64,000 nucleotides of DNA, taken from assembly GCA_900491605.1 (NCBI GenBank), contig UESW01001601.1, positions 1 through 64,000 of the forward strand. The letters are read 5' to 3'. The notes below the pieces were generated by a model. The model was given only the letters and a program-made list of their open reading frames with translations, had not been told where the DNA came from and made no database searches. Shown here piece by piece: positions 47,901 to 59,973 of the stretch (its first letter is position 1; each line of letters starts with the position of its first letter). The DNA is from Calamus simplicifolius (taxonomy: Eukaryota; Streptophyta; Magnoliopsida; Arecales; Arecaceae). A program made the position numbers and the translations under genes.

Positions 47901-48479
47901 ATATCACAACTTCACAGGAATCAAGAAAGATGAAACCCGAGTACCCTACTTTAAATTCACTACTCAATTGATCACGACTTGAAACATGAAACCCGAGATC
48001 GACAAAAAGAAAAACCCCAGAATTCAGTCTACTTCACCTTGCTTAGGTTTTCCAATAAATTAAATCAATAAAAATTAAAGAATATCAGCTTAGTACCACC
48101 ATTCCTGAAAGGAGAACCATGAAAAACCTAAATTCGATGAATGAATGATGAGGGTAACGGAATCAAGAAACAACCAGGAAACAAATAAATCAAGAAATAA
48201 TCGAATCGAAAATAAAAGATGTAACCAATAAAGGTAAATCTTTGAACGAAGTGGGGGAGGAGGAGGAGAGGCATTGCCTCTGTACTGTGGGAAGAGAGTG
48301 GAGAAGGAGCTGACATCGAGCATGCCGCCCTCGTTCCAGGAGGGGTCGAACTTCTCGATCTTCCAGTGGTCGATGCTGGGGTCGTCCCACGGCTTGTCCT
48401 TGTCGTGCTTGCCCTTGTGCTTCTTCCCCTTCCCCTCCGTCTTCCCCAGGCCGCCATTCTCGCCCGGAACTTCTTCCAT
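38967..48479 (-). CDS. KRR1: KRR1 small-subunit processome protein (12 exons)
   Basis: KRR1 is a nucleolar KH-domain factor needed for 40S assembly. Exons: 48479-48278, 45860-45784, 45566-45456, 45209-45141, 41816-41760, 41615-41577, 41467-41363, 41246-41164, 41046-40965, 39911-39768, 39666-39586, 39086-38967. They sum to 1,170 nt, 389 residues, intact throughout and normal for the family. Signatures are KPWDDPSIDHWKIEKFDPSW, FSTLFPQYREKYLQEVW, FVKRRERLLGPNLSTLKAIE (the KRR motif) and a lysine-rich tail (KKKPKSSKSN). All introns are GT-AG except intron 1, whose donor is GC (48277-48276). That exon end is fixed by the need to read Arg-Glu-Lys across the join. Introns 1 and 4 are long and hold LINE pieces. 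Confidence 0.95.
42797..43396. repeat. Tandem duplication, two 300-bp units, in KRR1 intron 4
   Basis: Copies 42797-43096 and 43097-43396 are nearly identical with a period of exactly 300 bp, differing at a few bases. A much more diverged third copy can be followed to about 43620. No coding content. Confidence 0.85.
43999..44960 (-). mobile_element. RTE-like LINE 3' fragment in KRR1 intron 4
   Basis: The minus strand encodes the C-terminal part of a LINE reverse transcriptase. The catalytic box reads LFTDDIVLIDET near 44780. Downstream are EKFRYLGSIIQQEGEIDED and KFYKTAIRPAMPYG. The 3' end carries the conserved tail read on the plus strand as ctcaactcaactcatctaag. It has stops and frameshifts. 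It is 5' truncated. Confidence 0.8.
46050..46260. mobile_element. Short LINE copy with inverted 5' piece, KRR1 intron 1
   Basis: The tail (ctcaactcaactcatctaag, 46055 on) shows a minus-strand LINE end. After about 100 bp the next block (gggatctgacggaatttta to about 46250) is in the opposite orientation relative to the copy at 58345-58870. Confidence 0.6.
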
Positions 48480-48745
48480 GGTTCGACAACAGGACGACGC
48501 TTAGGGTTTCAAGTCTCGCTGGAGAGAGAAATATTAGGGGAACGTTGGACGACGGAAGAGAAGTAGCGGCGGGACGACGGGATCGGGACGAGACGGCGGA
48601 GAGAGATAACGAGGAGGTCAGAGGAGACGGTCGAGCCCTCGTAAAAGCGTCGGGTTCTGATCCCGGTTTGTGCGGTTCTCATTATCCGGTTCCCTGAAAC
48701 CCGAACGAGAGAAGTTCCCTGAAATCGGAACTTCTTCCATGGTTC

Positions 48746-49599
48746 AGCTTTCTCCGGGCTTTCATAGCTCGGCTTCCCCGAGCTTCTCATAGCTAGGCTT
48801 TCCCGAGCCTCCCATGGTTCGGCTTCCTCCGGGCTTCCAAGCTCGGCTTCCCCGAGCCTTCCATGGTTCGGCTTTCTCCGGGCTTCCGTAGCTCGACTCC
48901 CTTCGGGCTTCCACAGCTCGGCTTTCCCGAGCCTCCCATGGCTCGTTTTTCCCGAACTACCTATAGCTCGACCTCACTGAGCGATCCATGATCCGATACT
49001 CACCTCCGCGGAACCTGACGCGGGAGAGCCTAGACCTATCGTAACAGCATCTCAGGCAAAGAATTATATTGAAGAGTGGTCTAGAACCTAATACAGCTAC
49101 ATGGGACCTACGCATCTACCAGATCTTAGGCCAACAAGGAGCTCTCATAGCCGTCGATCCCTTAACGAACAAGATATGGATCCCAACGGCCCCACAACGG
49201 CCTGATTCGATTCATCTCCGTATCCTAACAACCTTCGAACCTTCCAGAAGGCGCTCAAGATCTAGATGACAACCTATAAATACAACACTCCCAGATTTTC
49301 TCAGGTATGCGCTCACTGCTCCCGGCTCACTCTCGCACTCTCACTCGCACTCTCCCCCGCTGCTCGTCGGTGCTCCCCTAGAGCTCCCGATCGGCTATCC
49401 CTGGAGAGACTCCCCGGAGAGATCCACTTCATCATTTTCTGTTGATCACCGATCCCCTCTGACTTGAGCATCGGAGGGTCTTCCGCGGAGGGCCACCCCT
49501 AATGCCTCTCGTGCGAGGACTTTGTGCGGTCCACCCAGGAGGGAGCCCATACAGGAGATCGACCGCGCCCGAGTCGAAGGACGGATCCCGGCGGCAACA
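48746..49599 (+). repeat. 5'-truncated, diverged LTR of the same retrotransposon group
   Basis: From 48746 there are about nine degenerate hairpin units, then LTR blocks matching LTR1-4 (cctgacgcgggagagcc, ccagaaggcgctcaaga, a TATAAATA box at about 49273-49280, cggatcccggcggcaaca). It ends CAACA at 49599. The TGTTG start is absent. It lies about 270 bp from the KRR1 start codon, reading away from KRR1. Confidence 0.8.
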
Positions 49600-49839
49600 A
49601 ATGATCGTGAATGTTATAATTCCTTAAAATTGTGACAAAATTTAGATACAAGTTTTTCAGACGTATGATAAATATATTTAGGATAAATGTATGATAAATA
49701 TGCTACGATTCTCAAACTCTACTTAAAAAATTTAGGATAAATTCTATTAAAAATCTATGATAAATATATTTTATATTAAAAAATTATTATAAATATATGT
49801 CAGCTATGCTATATGGAATAAAATGTTAGGCAATATTGA

Positions 49840-50241
49840 AATAGCATATGATTAGATTAGGTGTAAAAGAAAGGTCTATGTTAAGATGGATATGTGGTAA
49901 AACTTTAAAGATAGAATTAGAAATAAACATATAAGAGAAATGATAAGAGTAGCTTCAATTAAAGATAGAATGAGAGAAAATCGATTATGGCGGTTTGGAC
50001 ATATACAACGTAGACCTTTAGATGCTCAAGTTAGAAAGAGTGATGTTTTAATAATTCATGATAAAAATAGAGGCAGAGATAGATCTAAAGGATAAAAATA
50101 ATTAAAAAAGATATAACTATTTGTAATTTAAATGTCCACTTGGTCATGAATAGAGTAGAGTGAATGAAGCATATTCATATAGCCGATCCTATATAGTAAA
50201 AAAAAAAAAAAAAGGCTTAGATGAGTTGAGTTGAGTTGAGT
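49840..50241 (+). mobile_element. RTE-like LINE 3' end
   Basis: It contains the C-terminal RT coding remnants on the plus strand (gcggtttggacatatacaac block), a poly-A run and the terminal (GTTGA)n tail at 50222-50241. It is the opposite strand relative to the other LINE copies here. Confidence 0.72.
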
Positions 50242-50344
50242 GTATACCATAATTTTAAATAAAATAATAATGCCCTCATTAAAAAGAGGACTATACAACA
50301 AATATTTAAGATCTATTCAAATAAAGAGAAGAGAGAGAAAGGAG

Positions 50345-53300
50345 AATAGGAATCAAAACAATTAATCCAAATCCGAGCCGAGCCGAATAATGACAAGCTC
50401 AAGGTTCGTCAGTTTTTTAGTAGGCTCGAGCTCGTTCGAATTCGGTTCGAGCTTTGATAATGAAGCTCGAGCTCGGTTTGAACTAAATTTATCAAGCTCG
50501 CGAGCGGCTCGAGCTCGATTCGTTAATTACTCGTTTAGCATGTTTGGCGAGCTTTATTCAAGCTCGAGCTCCTTAAGCCTGTAATCGAGCTCGTTAAGCA
50601 TACTTTAGTTTCAAAAGTTAACCTGTAGAAACTAATGCATTCACTCAAAAGTATAACTAATGATACATAAATAACAACTATTATATATGACAATAAAAAA
50701 CACCATAACAACTTAGTCCATGAACTATAAGAAGCACACCATAATAAATCAGTACTAGAAATGGCAACAAGTCCATTACAAGATGAAAATGACAAGAGTT
50801 ACAAGAGTCAAACACAATACAATTTTCCTCATAACAAATTAGTACAAGAAATGACAAGAAGTCCACTGCAAGATAAAAATTCTAAAAGCTACAAGGGCCA
50901 AAGACAATACAGTCTTCCTCTTCATCTTCCTCAACTCTGCTCTCTTTTTCATGCCATGAAAACAAATATTTAGGAAGCAAGTCAGTGCATAAACCATGAT
51001 GTGCCTGCAAAACCAAACACAACACACCAATTGAGCAACAATGAAGGCTTAATAATCAAGCATAAAATTTAGATTTCTAGAATAACCAATATTACCAGTC
51101 CATGATAAGAACCAGAAGTACAACTCTTCAATCACAATTAAGTCAGCTGAATATACTGAATCTCTTCCTTTTCCTTTTACATGCACATAACAATATCACA
51201 ACATTAAATACATGTAGGATAGCAAGAAAACTATGCATTCAAATGAACACAATTAAATGAGCAGCAAAGTTAATATACTCACTTTTGCTTTTCTTTTGAT
51301 CACATAATGAGCACGCAGCCAATCTTATGCACAAAGTAAAATTTGGACTATTTCTGTTCCAAAGAGGCACGATATGGATCAATGACCCTACCACCAGCAC
51401 TAAAAGCTGATTCGGAAGCCACTGTGGTTATTGGAATTGATAGCACATCACAAGCATCTTTAACAAAATCCTAAACTTCAAATTGTTCATCTTCCATACC
51501 AATGCATCAAAATCACTATCATCTTGACAAAGAACAACTCATTCCTCCAAGTACATCTAATTTTGACTTCACTTGCTCAACTGTATCAACATTTTAATAT
51601 AGTTAGAAAAGTGTGCCCTTACTTTTCCTTTTCCTTTTCCAAGAACATTACTTGTACAACTAGAAATCACCTGAACATCAAGATTAGCTCTGATCCTCAA
51701 CATACATCCGTAATGTCTCACGAACCTTCCTCACAAGTATCACATGTCTGACTTCTATGCATGTCTTACATCACGGCTCATCATCATACAACATTTTTAA
51801 TATAGTTAGAAATCGTGCCCTTACTTTTCCTTTTCTTTTTTCCTAGAACATTACTTGTACAACTAGAACTTTCTTTTTGAGTTTCACCTTGAACATCTTT
51901 TTCAACAAGATTAGCTTTCTCGATCATACTCGTTGTACGTAATACTCGTTGTACAATACGTGGTGTGGTGAACTGTGCTTGGCTTGCTCAACTCAATAGA
52001 GTAAATATATGGAAAACATCATTCAATCAATTTCATCTTGTTTCTTAGATCTAAAACTGCTGCTATAGAGATTAACAAGTTGCAGTCACCCCAATATTTA
52101 TCAAATTTCACCTTCATCTTGTTAATCATGCCTACCATGTAAGCACCCTCACCCACATTTGCTTCATTTAACAACTTTTTTATGTTATAAAGTTCAGTGA
52201 GAAATAAGTTTGAAGTTGGATATTCACTATCTGAAATGAGGTGGGTCACTTCATTAAATTCTTCAAGAAATGAACAAACAACTTCAACCTTCTTGATTTG
52301 CTTCAGCAGTATCGTTTGCACTTCGTTGAACTTCTCCCAAAATAGTACTTATGGCAAAATCCCGAGTTGATATGTTTATTGCTGACATTTTGTTGTTCTC
52401 TTTTAGCTAACAAAACCTGAAGAAAAATGAAAACCATGTAAATACACAATAGTTTTCAGTATTTAGGTAAAACAACAACAATAGGAATCAAAACAATTAA
52501 TCCAAATCCCACATTGTGGAATACAAGCATTCTGAAACCTTCAGGTTATATTTTCTGCCTTATTGAAAATGATAAAGTAAATTTGGGTCATGGGTCAACC
52601 GGTTCGATCGGATAAACCGGTTTGACCGAACCGAATGACATCATAATTAATTTTTAATTTAATAATATAAAAATAACAAATATAAATATTAAACTATAAA
52701 AAAATCTGTTTGTTGTTATCCATGAAGAGAGCTGAATGACAAAATAAACTCTCATGCCTAACTGAAAAACAATGGACATCTAATGGTTGATGGACGAGTG
52801 GTTGGAAAATATGATAATGGAAGGGGTATGGGATTTAATCAACTAAAAAAAGAAATTCAGATATGTTTTTAACAGCACCTGAATAATTTATACAATTATA
52901 GGTAAAGAAATAGTTGCTGGCCACATAAACAATTTAGTCATAATGGTTGAAGTTATCAATTTCATTGGGAAATGCATTAAGATTTCATACAAGGGAGATG
53001 ACTGTGATATTACTGATCATTGAGGGCAATGCATCATGATATGTGAATAAGTTGAAAGCACTATTAAAGACCAACATAATTTTATTAAATAATAATTAAT
53101 GAAAGTAGAGAGAAGCAAACAAATAGAAAAAGAAAACAAGATCATTTATTATTTTAAAACTGTACTAGTTATTTTAAGTTAAGACTTCTCATTGAATATT
53201 AAAAAATAGATTTCTTTCTGTTTCCCTATTCCATCGCAATTTTTAACTAGAGAAACCACTAGTCTCCTACAAGAAGACAAAAAAAAAAAAAAAGTAAAAG

Positions 53301-53918
53301 AAACCAATAGACGAAGGCTTCTACATGAGAAACAGAGAAGAGAGAGCATAAAAAGAAAAAGGAAGAAGACGAAGTACAAAGTTGGGCAAAAAAAAAAAAA
53401 AAGTTAAAAGCAATCAAAATACAGAGAGGAAAAAGCATTGGGATAAAAAATCAAAAAAAAGAGAAAGCATATTCGAGAGGCGAGGCAGAGGTAACGGCGA
53501 GGACTGTAACAAAAGAAGACAAAGGGGCAACTATGAGGTAACGGTTAGGATGGGAATGAAGGAAGACAAAGGAGCAGACTATTTAAAAACCGTAAAAATC
53601 TAACTCTAACTTTATTTTTTAAACCTAGAAGTCTAAAAACCAGGGTTGAACTAGTTCTTCAAAACCCGGCCGATTTAATGGTATTATTATTAAGTTAACA
53701 ATTATAATATATAATCGAGCCTTAATCGTGAGCCTCTATACGAACATGTTCGCTAACGAATCAAACTTTATTAAGCTCGAGCTCGGCTCGTTAATTTTTT
53801 CGAGCTCGAAATTGAGCTCGAGCTCGGCTCGTTTACCTTCACGAACCATTCCGAACAGGCTTTTTTCCGAACCGAGACCCGAATAGCTTGTGAGCGGCTT
53901 GGTTCGTTTACAGCCCTA
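50345..53918 (-). mobile_element. Decayed hAT transposon
   Basis: The right end reads ttcgtttacagcccta (53903-53918), a common plant hAT terminus. Both subterminal zones (50390-50600 and 53760-53900) carry inverted gctcgagctcggctcg-type motifs. Between them the minus strand encodes hAT transposase remnants: a RICESLEEPER-like segment (52321-52019, FDKYWGDCNLLISIAAVLDL) and the C-terminal dimerisation block (near 51460-51350, TTVASESAFSAGGRVIDPYR). The left terminus is missing. Stops and gaps make it non-functional. Confidence 0.75.
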
Positions 53919-53926
53919 ATCAGAAT

Positions 53927-55020
53927 CGTTCCCCTTCGTTCCCTCTCAAAATTTTAATTTTTTAATTCTCTATTAAAAGATTAAAAAAATAAATCTATAA
54001 TTTTTTATTTTATATTTTTCTTTCTATTTTTTTAAGGAAAGAATAATAATCCTCTCTTATACCTCCTTTCCTTCATCTTTCCCATCCAAATATATCCTTA
54101 TATAATTAAACATAGTTTCTTGTATAAATAGTTGCATATAGTGTAACTCCATGTTAATCCTTAAACATTATCTTAAAAATTAGTTACATAATAAATAATT
54201 AAATTTGAGATGTTTTTTAGTAAATTTAATTAGGATAAGGCCTCACTTACCTTGTATTTTGATATTTTGTTAGAAACTGAGTATGAATCTCAGAAAATCT
54301 TTGAACCTTTGGATATGCTGAAATTATTTATGGCATCACTTATAAAAAATTTTAAGTTAAACAACTTTATTAACCTATGTACTTAGGGGGTTGTCTCTTC
54401 TTAAATTTTAAAAAAATATAAAAATAATTATAAACTTTCTATTTTGTATTATTTTATTCTTGCTGTTAAATAGAAAAGACGATGTTTATTCTTATCCTAT
54501 GTGGCAGCATTCGTAGCAGCATATGTGGCATTCAAGTGGAAAAAGTAAATTTAAAATTCATAACTAAGCCATTAATTTATTATTTAATAATTTAAAAAAT
54601 ATAAAAATAAAAATAATTTCCTTTCATCCTCTTTGCCTTAAGGGGAGTGCAATGGGTTTGTGAGCACTCAGGCATATCAAAGCGAAGGAGATTATTTTTA
54701 TTTTTTAATATTTTTATATTATTAAATAATAAATTAAATAATAAGTTAATAGGTTAATTATGGATTTTAAATTTATTTTTACAATTTTGATGGTGCTGCT
54801 ATGTATTCTGTCATATAGGATAAAAATGAATAATATCTTCTTTATTAAATGATAGAGATCAAAGTGGTATAAAAAAAAAAAAAAAAATTATTTTTAAAAT
54901 TCAAGGATCAAAGAGACCTAATATGTAAGTATATAGGTTAATTATATAGTTTAGCTATAAAATTAAAGCGTTATAGAATTTGCTTTGGTGCAGTATAGAT
55001 GGTTTATTTCAAAATAAAAT
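53927..55020. other. AT-rich intergenic DNA
   Basis: No gene, RNA or clear transposon end is visible. Composition is very AT-rich, which contrasts with the GC-rich start of the next transcription unit at about 55020. Confidence 0.45.
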
Positions 55021-55044
55021 GGACGATGCGGTTCAACGCATCTG

Positions 55045-55275
55045 ATGAAACCCCAAGACGGCTTCGTTCCTTCCTTCCGAAACGTAACAAGCGAACGCGC
55101 ACCCGTGAGTCCCTTTCGTTCCTTCGCCGGGCCCTCGACGGAACGTCCTCTCTCGCATGAGATCTGGTCGATGAAACCTCCCTCTCACCTATTGCTGCTC
55201 CTCCTCCTCCTCCTCTCATCGCTCCCTATTTTGGGCTCTTGTTGCAATATTTTGCGATTTGATCGCCGGATTTGG
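55045..55275 (+). other. Possible 5' non-coding exon of the L18a-like gene
   Basis: A GC-rich block with CTC runs ends in a good donor (gatttg/gtaagg, 55276). The next acceptor in a sensible position is 57142-57143, just before the coding start. A 1.9-kb 5' UTR intron is therefore inferred. No transcript evidence is available here. Confidence 0.35.
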
Positions 55276-56104
55276 TAAGGTAACGAGCAAAATCCCGTCT
55301 CGTGTTGTAATTTCTAGCCACGTTGTTTATTTGGCTCGTTGCTACTCGGATTACTGATATTTTGGAGGGTTTTTTTTTTTTTTGACTGGCATAGTGGTAG
55401 CCATTCGCCTTGTACTATTAGATCGTTGGGATGATATTCTTTTAGCTTGAAGAAGTGGGTGTTTTTATAATCTATCTTCTTTTTATTCGATGGAAGCTGG
55501 GCCCATAAATTATGACCGGAATCTTTTTGTTTTCCTCCTCTAAACAATCAAAATTTCATGTCTTTTGTAATTTAGAGGTGTGACGATCGTATCCTTTCTG
55601 TTTTTGTGTTGTGGATAATCCTTGGCTAATGTTTGCAGAGGACCTTCCGAGTTTCTATTGTTTAGTTCAATTAATTAAATTGTTCTTTGAATAATTTGAT
55701 CAACTACCGAAGTCTATTGTCAAGCGTACCGTCTTTATATGGAATTTTAAAAAGCCATACTTGTGTTGTTTCTGCTTTAAGCCTGGTGAAGCTCTATTCT
55801 TGTTTTGTTCAAAATTATTGGTCAATTTTGAAGGGTACTCAGAAATCTCCATTACTGATGGAAGTGCAGAACTGTTGGTTTATATTTAAGAAATAAAACA
55901 ATTATATCTCTTTTCTCTCACAGAGAATTCTCTCCCTTTGCACGATTTCAAATTATTCCATAAACTTGTACAACTCAGCATACATCCATGCTATTTCCCT
56001 GTTTGATCTTTGTTGGCCAACTCGGATAGGAAAAGGGTCCTGGTTGAACCCATTCTGCATCAATGTGCTATTTCATTATCTTGTAAGCACTATATATAGC
56101 ATTT

Positions 56105-56190
56105 AACAACCTCAACTCATCTAACCCTTTTCTCAACTACATGGGGTTAGCTACATGAATCTGCTTCCTCCACTCTGCTCTATTATTTAA
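56105..56190 (-). mobile_element. Short LINE 3' tail
   Basis: It carries the same terminal words as the larger LINE copies (ctcaactcatctaaccctt, atggggttagctacatgaat), about 85 bp only. It lies in the presumed 5' UTR intron of the L18a-like gene. Confidence 0.6.
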
Positions 56191-57195
56191 CAACCTATAG
56201 AAGAAAAATAAAAGTAAAGGATGATAGGTGCGGAAATTTATGTTTGTAGGAAGAATTCTGCTTATATGACATGCATAGTGCTGCTTCCCAAGTCACCACA
56301 AATCAATCAGCTAGTGCTTATCAAATGCATGTTTATGCTATGCTGCGTTGCATTTCTAATGCATGTGGAAGAGGTAATGAGGAGCCACCAAATATTGGGA
56401 TGGCAGTTTCTACTTGCTAGGACACAGCTGTCAACTTGGATCATTTCTTCAAATTTCCAAGGTGCTGCCCTTAAATGAGGTTGTATGTTTTAAGGATGTA
56501 GTACTGATAACATAACCGGTAGCCAAATTTTAAGTGCTCCAAGTGCATGGTGCAAACCTGTTTGCCTTCTTTATGCATTTATGCATGGCTTGTAGTTTGC
56601 TTTTCAGGAAATGACCGCTCTTTGTATTTGGAAGCATTTTTGGTGGCAGAAATTTTTCTATTTAGGAAATCTTTTAGCAAACTCCTGAGATGCTTGGAGT
56701 TCTTGGCCTACTTCTTCATCAGAATGCCATGCCTTTTCTTGTAAATGAGATTTACTTGATGAGGTACAGATTGGGACTTCCATGTGAACCTCATATTTGC
56801 ATCTAGGATCATATATGGTTGTTTTGGAGTGCACCTGTTTGAGCTACTTTTTTATAACTGGCTGTCAGCCTAACAACTACTTTTCACCTTTTTCAACTGG
56901 GCATGGGATTGGGTTGCAATTGTTAGAGATTGTAAGTTGGGAGAAGCAATTTGGAAAAGCTTGATATGATTTAATATTTTTTTATTGGACTAATAATCTA
57001 GTGGACATGCTATTCTGAAGATACATTCTAGTTTCATCGTGTTATTACCAATTTTGTTGCTTAAGCTGCCATACGGTGTAGAGAGCAAGCCTTTAGCTGA
57101 TCTCCTCTAATTCTGTGCTGACATGTTATGCTATACAAAGCAGGCAATTGGAGGCTGGCAGAGTTGTCAGATTTGGTGTAGCATCTTTAGCGACA

Positions 57196-59495
57196 ATGGA
57201 GGAGCAGGGTAACTGTTATTTCCTTCTTTTACATTTTTCCTTTCTTCTGCTTCATTGTAATTGCAATTCTGAATCGGAACTATTTTAGTTGCTATGTCTC
57301 TTTTTCCTTTTATTCTTTCACAAGTTATACTCTATAAACAACTGCATCTTTGATGGGAAAACACTTCAATGAAGTTGATGATGATCATTTCTAAAAGTGT
57401 TGGTCCATGATCTATATATATATATATATATCTAAGCTTGGATGTGGATTATGTAACCAATTCTCGATCATCAGATGTGACTAGGACTAGAAGTGGGTTA
57501 GGTTCAATTGGACAATGCTCTAACCCGAGGTTAGCTTAAAATTTTTTTTGATCTTCAAGTCACATGCAGGCTGATTTTTTTTTTTCCCCTCCCAATCCAG
57601 GCTTGAGCTTGACTGGGTCCTGGCCTAGGGCTAACCTAAACCTAGGCTAGGCCCAAAATCCAAAAACTGGATTGACTGAGTTAAGCTTCAGTTTTTGTTG
57701 CTTGCAAAATAATAAATAATATTTAAAATAAATGCAGCTAATGACTTAAAAAAAATTACTATGACATTGAGAACTATTCTCCCACAATTAATAGGAAATT
57801 CATTATAAAATTTAAAAGAGCCATCACATTTTAAGGTTTTAATATTAGATTTGGACTGGGTTTGGATTGGATCGAGAGCCTATGCTTCAAGCATTTTTTA
57901 GGCTCGAGCTTTGAGCCATGGTATGGGCTGCACCAAGTAATAGATCAAACTAAGTCTGATTTTTTTTTTTAGGCTCTAACTTTAAGTCTAGACTGGATCG
58001 GATGTAACCTATAGCACGATCTGATCTTGGCTGGTTCAATGGACCGAGCCCACTTCCAACCCTAGATGTTACTATGAATATGAATCACCTGCCCATGTCA
58101 GCATACAATTATGGTGGGCATGACTTTATCATATAGCTTGCCTTTTAGCAGTACCAGAAAAATTGCTTTATGTAGAATTTAATCAGTCATTTTCAATCTT
58201 GAACACCCTGTGTTTCCACACTCTTTAATAGTTCAGGAAACAATGCCTATTGCTTGTTTAGCGATTGGTAGCTGCACAAAGGTACCAGGACATTGCTTCA
58301 TTGGACAAGAAAGCACAGGCCTATCCTGGGAAAAATAATACCGAAAATACTCAACCCAACTCATCTAAGCCTTTTTCCAACTATGGAGTCGGCTACATAA
58401 ATTTGCTTCCTCCACTTTGCTCTATTCAAAACCAAGTTGCCATTCAAATTACAAATAGTTATATCTTTTTTAATTACTTCTATCCATGTTAGTTTAGGTC
58501 TACCTCTATCTCTATCCTTACCATGGATTGTTAAAAGATCACTCTTTCTAATTGGAGCATCTAAAGATTTACGTTGTATATGTTCAAACCACCGTAATCG
58601 ATTTTCTCTCATTTTATCTTCAATTGGGGCTACTCCTATCATTTCACTTATATTTATTTCTAATTCTATCTTTTAAAGTTTTACCATATATCCATCTTAA
58701 CATACACATTTCTATTATACTTAATTTATTCACATGTTGTTTCAATATTGTCCAACACTCTATTTCAAACTATGCCAAGGCCGGTCCCAAGCCCGGGTAA
58801 AGAAGGAGGGTTGCGTTAGGTAGCTGATAGCTAGCGTAAAACTCGGTCAGATCCCTTAGAATATAAAAATAATACCAAAAATGAGAAATTATATATGATC
58901 AGTCTCACTAGCTCTCTGGTGCTGAAGGCGCTTCGTGGAGTTTCCTTGGTGGAAAAAGAAAAAAAAAAGGAATCAACTCATCAAATGCCTTTCATTTTGA
59001 CTTGTGTGTGTTTTACTAAAGCCATCAAATTTCAGTACATCTTTGAGTGCATAAACTCTTACATCAATGTCTGACACTGATGCAGATTCTTATTCATTGT
59101 GTACATAAGTCCTCAGAGTTGTGTTACCAAGAATTGATTAAATGCATATCTAATTGGCATTTCTTCATGAAATAGGGCCATCTCACGAGAATAAGGATCA
59201 TGGTGGAATGTATACTTTGATGAGAGACGAAGACGACTTCCGAAGGGGTTTGTATGACAGGCCCCTTCCATGCTTTGGCTGTGGGATAGGCTGGTTTTCG
59301 TGAGTGCTACTGCTACTCCCTTCTTTCCCGCTCCTATGTCATTGTTTCGTGCTAACATCATTCTTTCCACAGTTTTCTTGTAGGATTTCTATGCCCCTTG
59401 ATGTGGTATTATGCTACAGTTCTGTATTTTAGCAATTACTATCGCAAGGATCCAAGAGAACGAGCTGGCCTAGCTGCTGCTGCCATAGCTGTTAG

Positions 59496-59541
<46 letters not shown>

Positions 59542-59973
59542 ATATGGTCTGCTTATGTATGTACCATAATTTTGCACTGCGCCATCATCCATCCATAAGC
59601 TGATGTGATGTCAAAGACTCGCACTAAACTGTTGGAAGAAATGCCCACCAGCTAATCTGTACAAGTTAGAATTTTTCTTTAGAGTTAACATTTAATTAAA
59701 AAAATTACAAATGGTTGATTTCTTCTTTGATAGAACAATGCATGTCACATTTTGACAACTCATTAACCAGTTAAAGAGAATTCTAGGAGAAGATTATAAG
59801 GCTCTGAAAATATTGTTTAATTAGTGGGCATATTTGGTTTTCAGTTTTATTTCATGCAATCTTCTAGCCTAGGATGCTCATGCTGTCAGAGCTATCTTTT
59901 TAAATCTGAATTTTTGCAGGCGTTGATCTGTACAGTCGCAGCCTTGACAACAGTCGTCGCCATTCTTCTCTAG
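57196..59973 (+). CDS. 60S ribosomal protein L18a-like membrane protein (4 coding exons)
   Basis: Coding exons 57196-57208, 59176-59299, 59373-59490 and 59920-59973 sum to 309 nt, 102 residues, all in frame. The start is fixed by MEEQGPSHENKDHGG. Conserved core: YTLMRDEDDFRRGLYDRPLP and CFGCGIGWF. Two hydrophobic segments follow, about residues 47-65 (FLVGFLCPLMWYYATVLYF) and 85-101, joined by NYYRKDPRERAG. Databases call this plant family 'ribosomal protein L18a-like', but the hydrophobic segments make a membrane protein more likely than a ribosomal subunit. Its role is not established. Introns 2 and 3 are short; intron 1 holds a hAT MITE and a LINE fragment. Confidence 0.9.
57482..58064. 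mobile_element. hAT-type MITE in intron 1 of the L18a-like gene
   Basis: The left end taggactagaagtgggtta pairs, inverted, with the right end tagggttggaagtgggct. It is flanked by gatgtgac (57474-57481) and gatgttac (58065-58072), an 8-bp duplication with one mismatch. 583 bp, non-coding. Confidence 0.7.
58345..58870 (-). mobile_element. RTE-like LINE fragment
   Basis: The minus strand shows the last part of the LINE protein (RLRWFEHIQRKSLDAPIRKS and RGRPKLTWIEVIKKDI) and the conserved 3' tail at 58345. A second conserved block (gggttgcgttaggtagctga) lies at 58809-58860. It sits in intron 1 of the L18a-like gene. Confidence 0.75.
59495..59542. repeat. Compound (CT)n(AT)n microsatellite
   Basis: It begins four bases inside intron 3 of the L18a-like gene, directly after the gttagt donor. 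It is the same CT-then-TA composition as the run at 38908. Confidence 0.93.
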
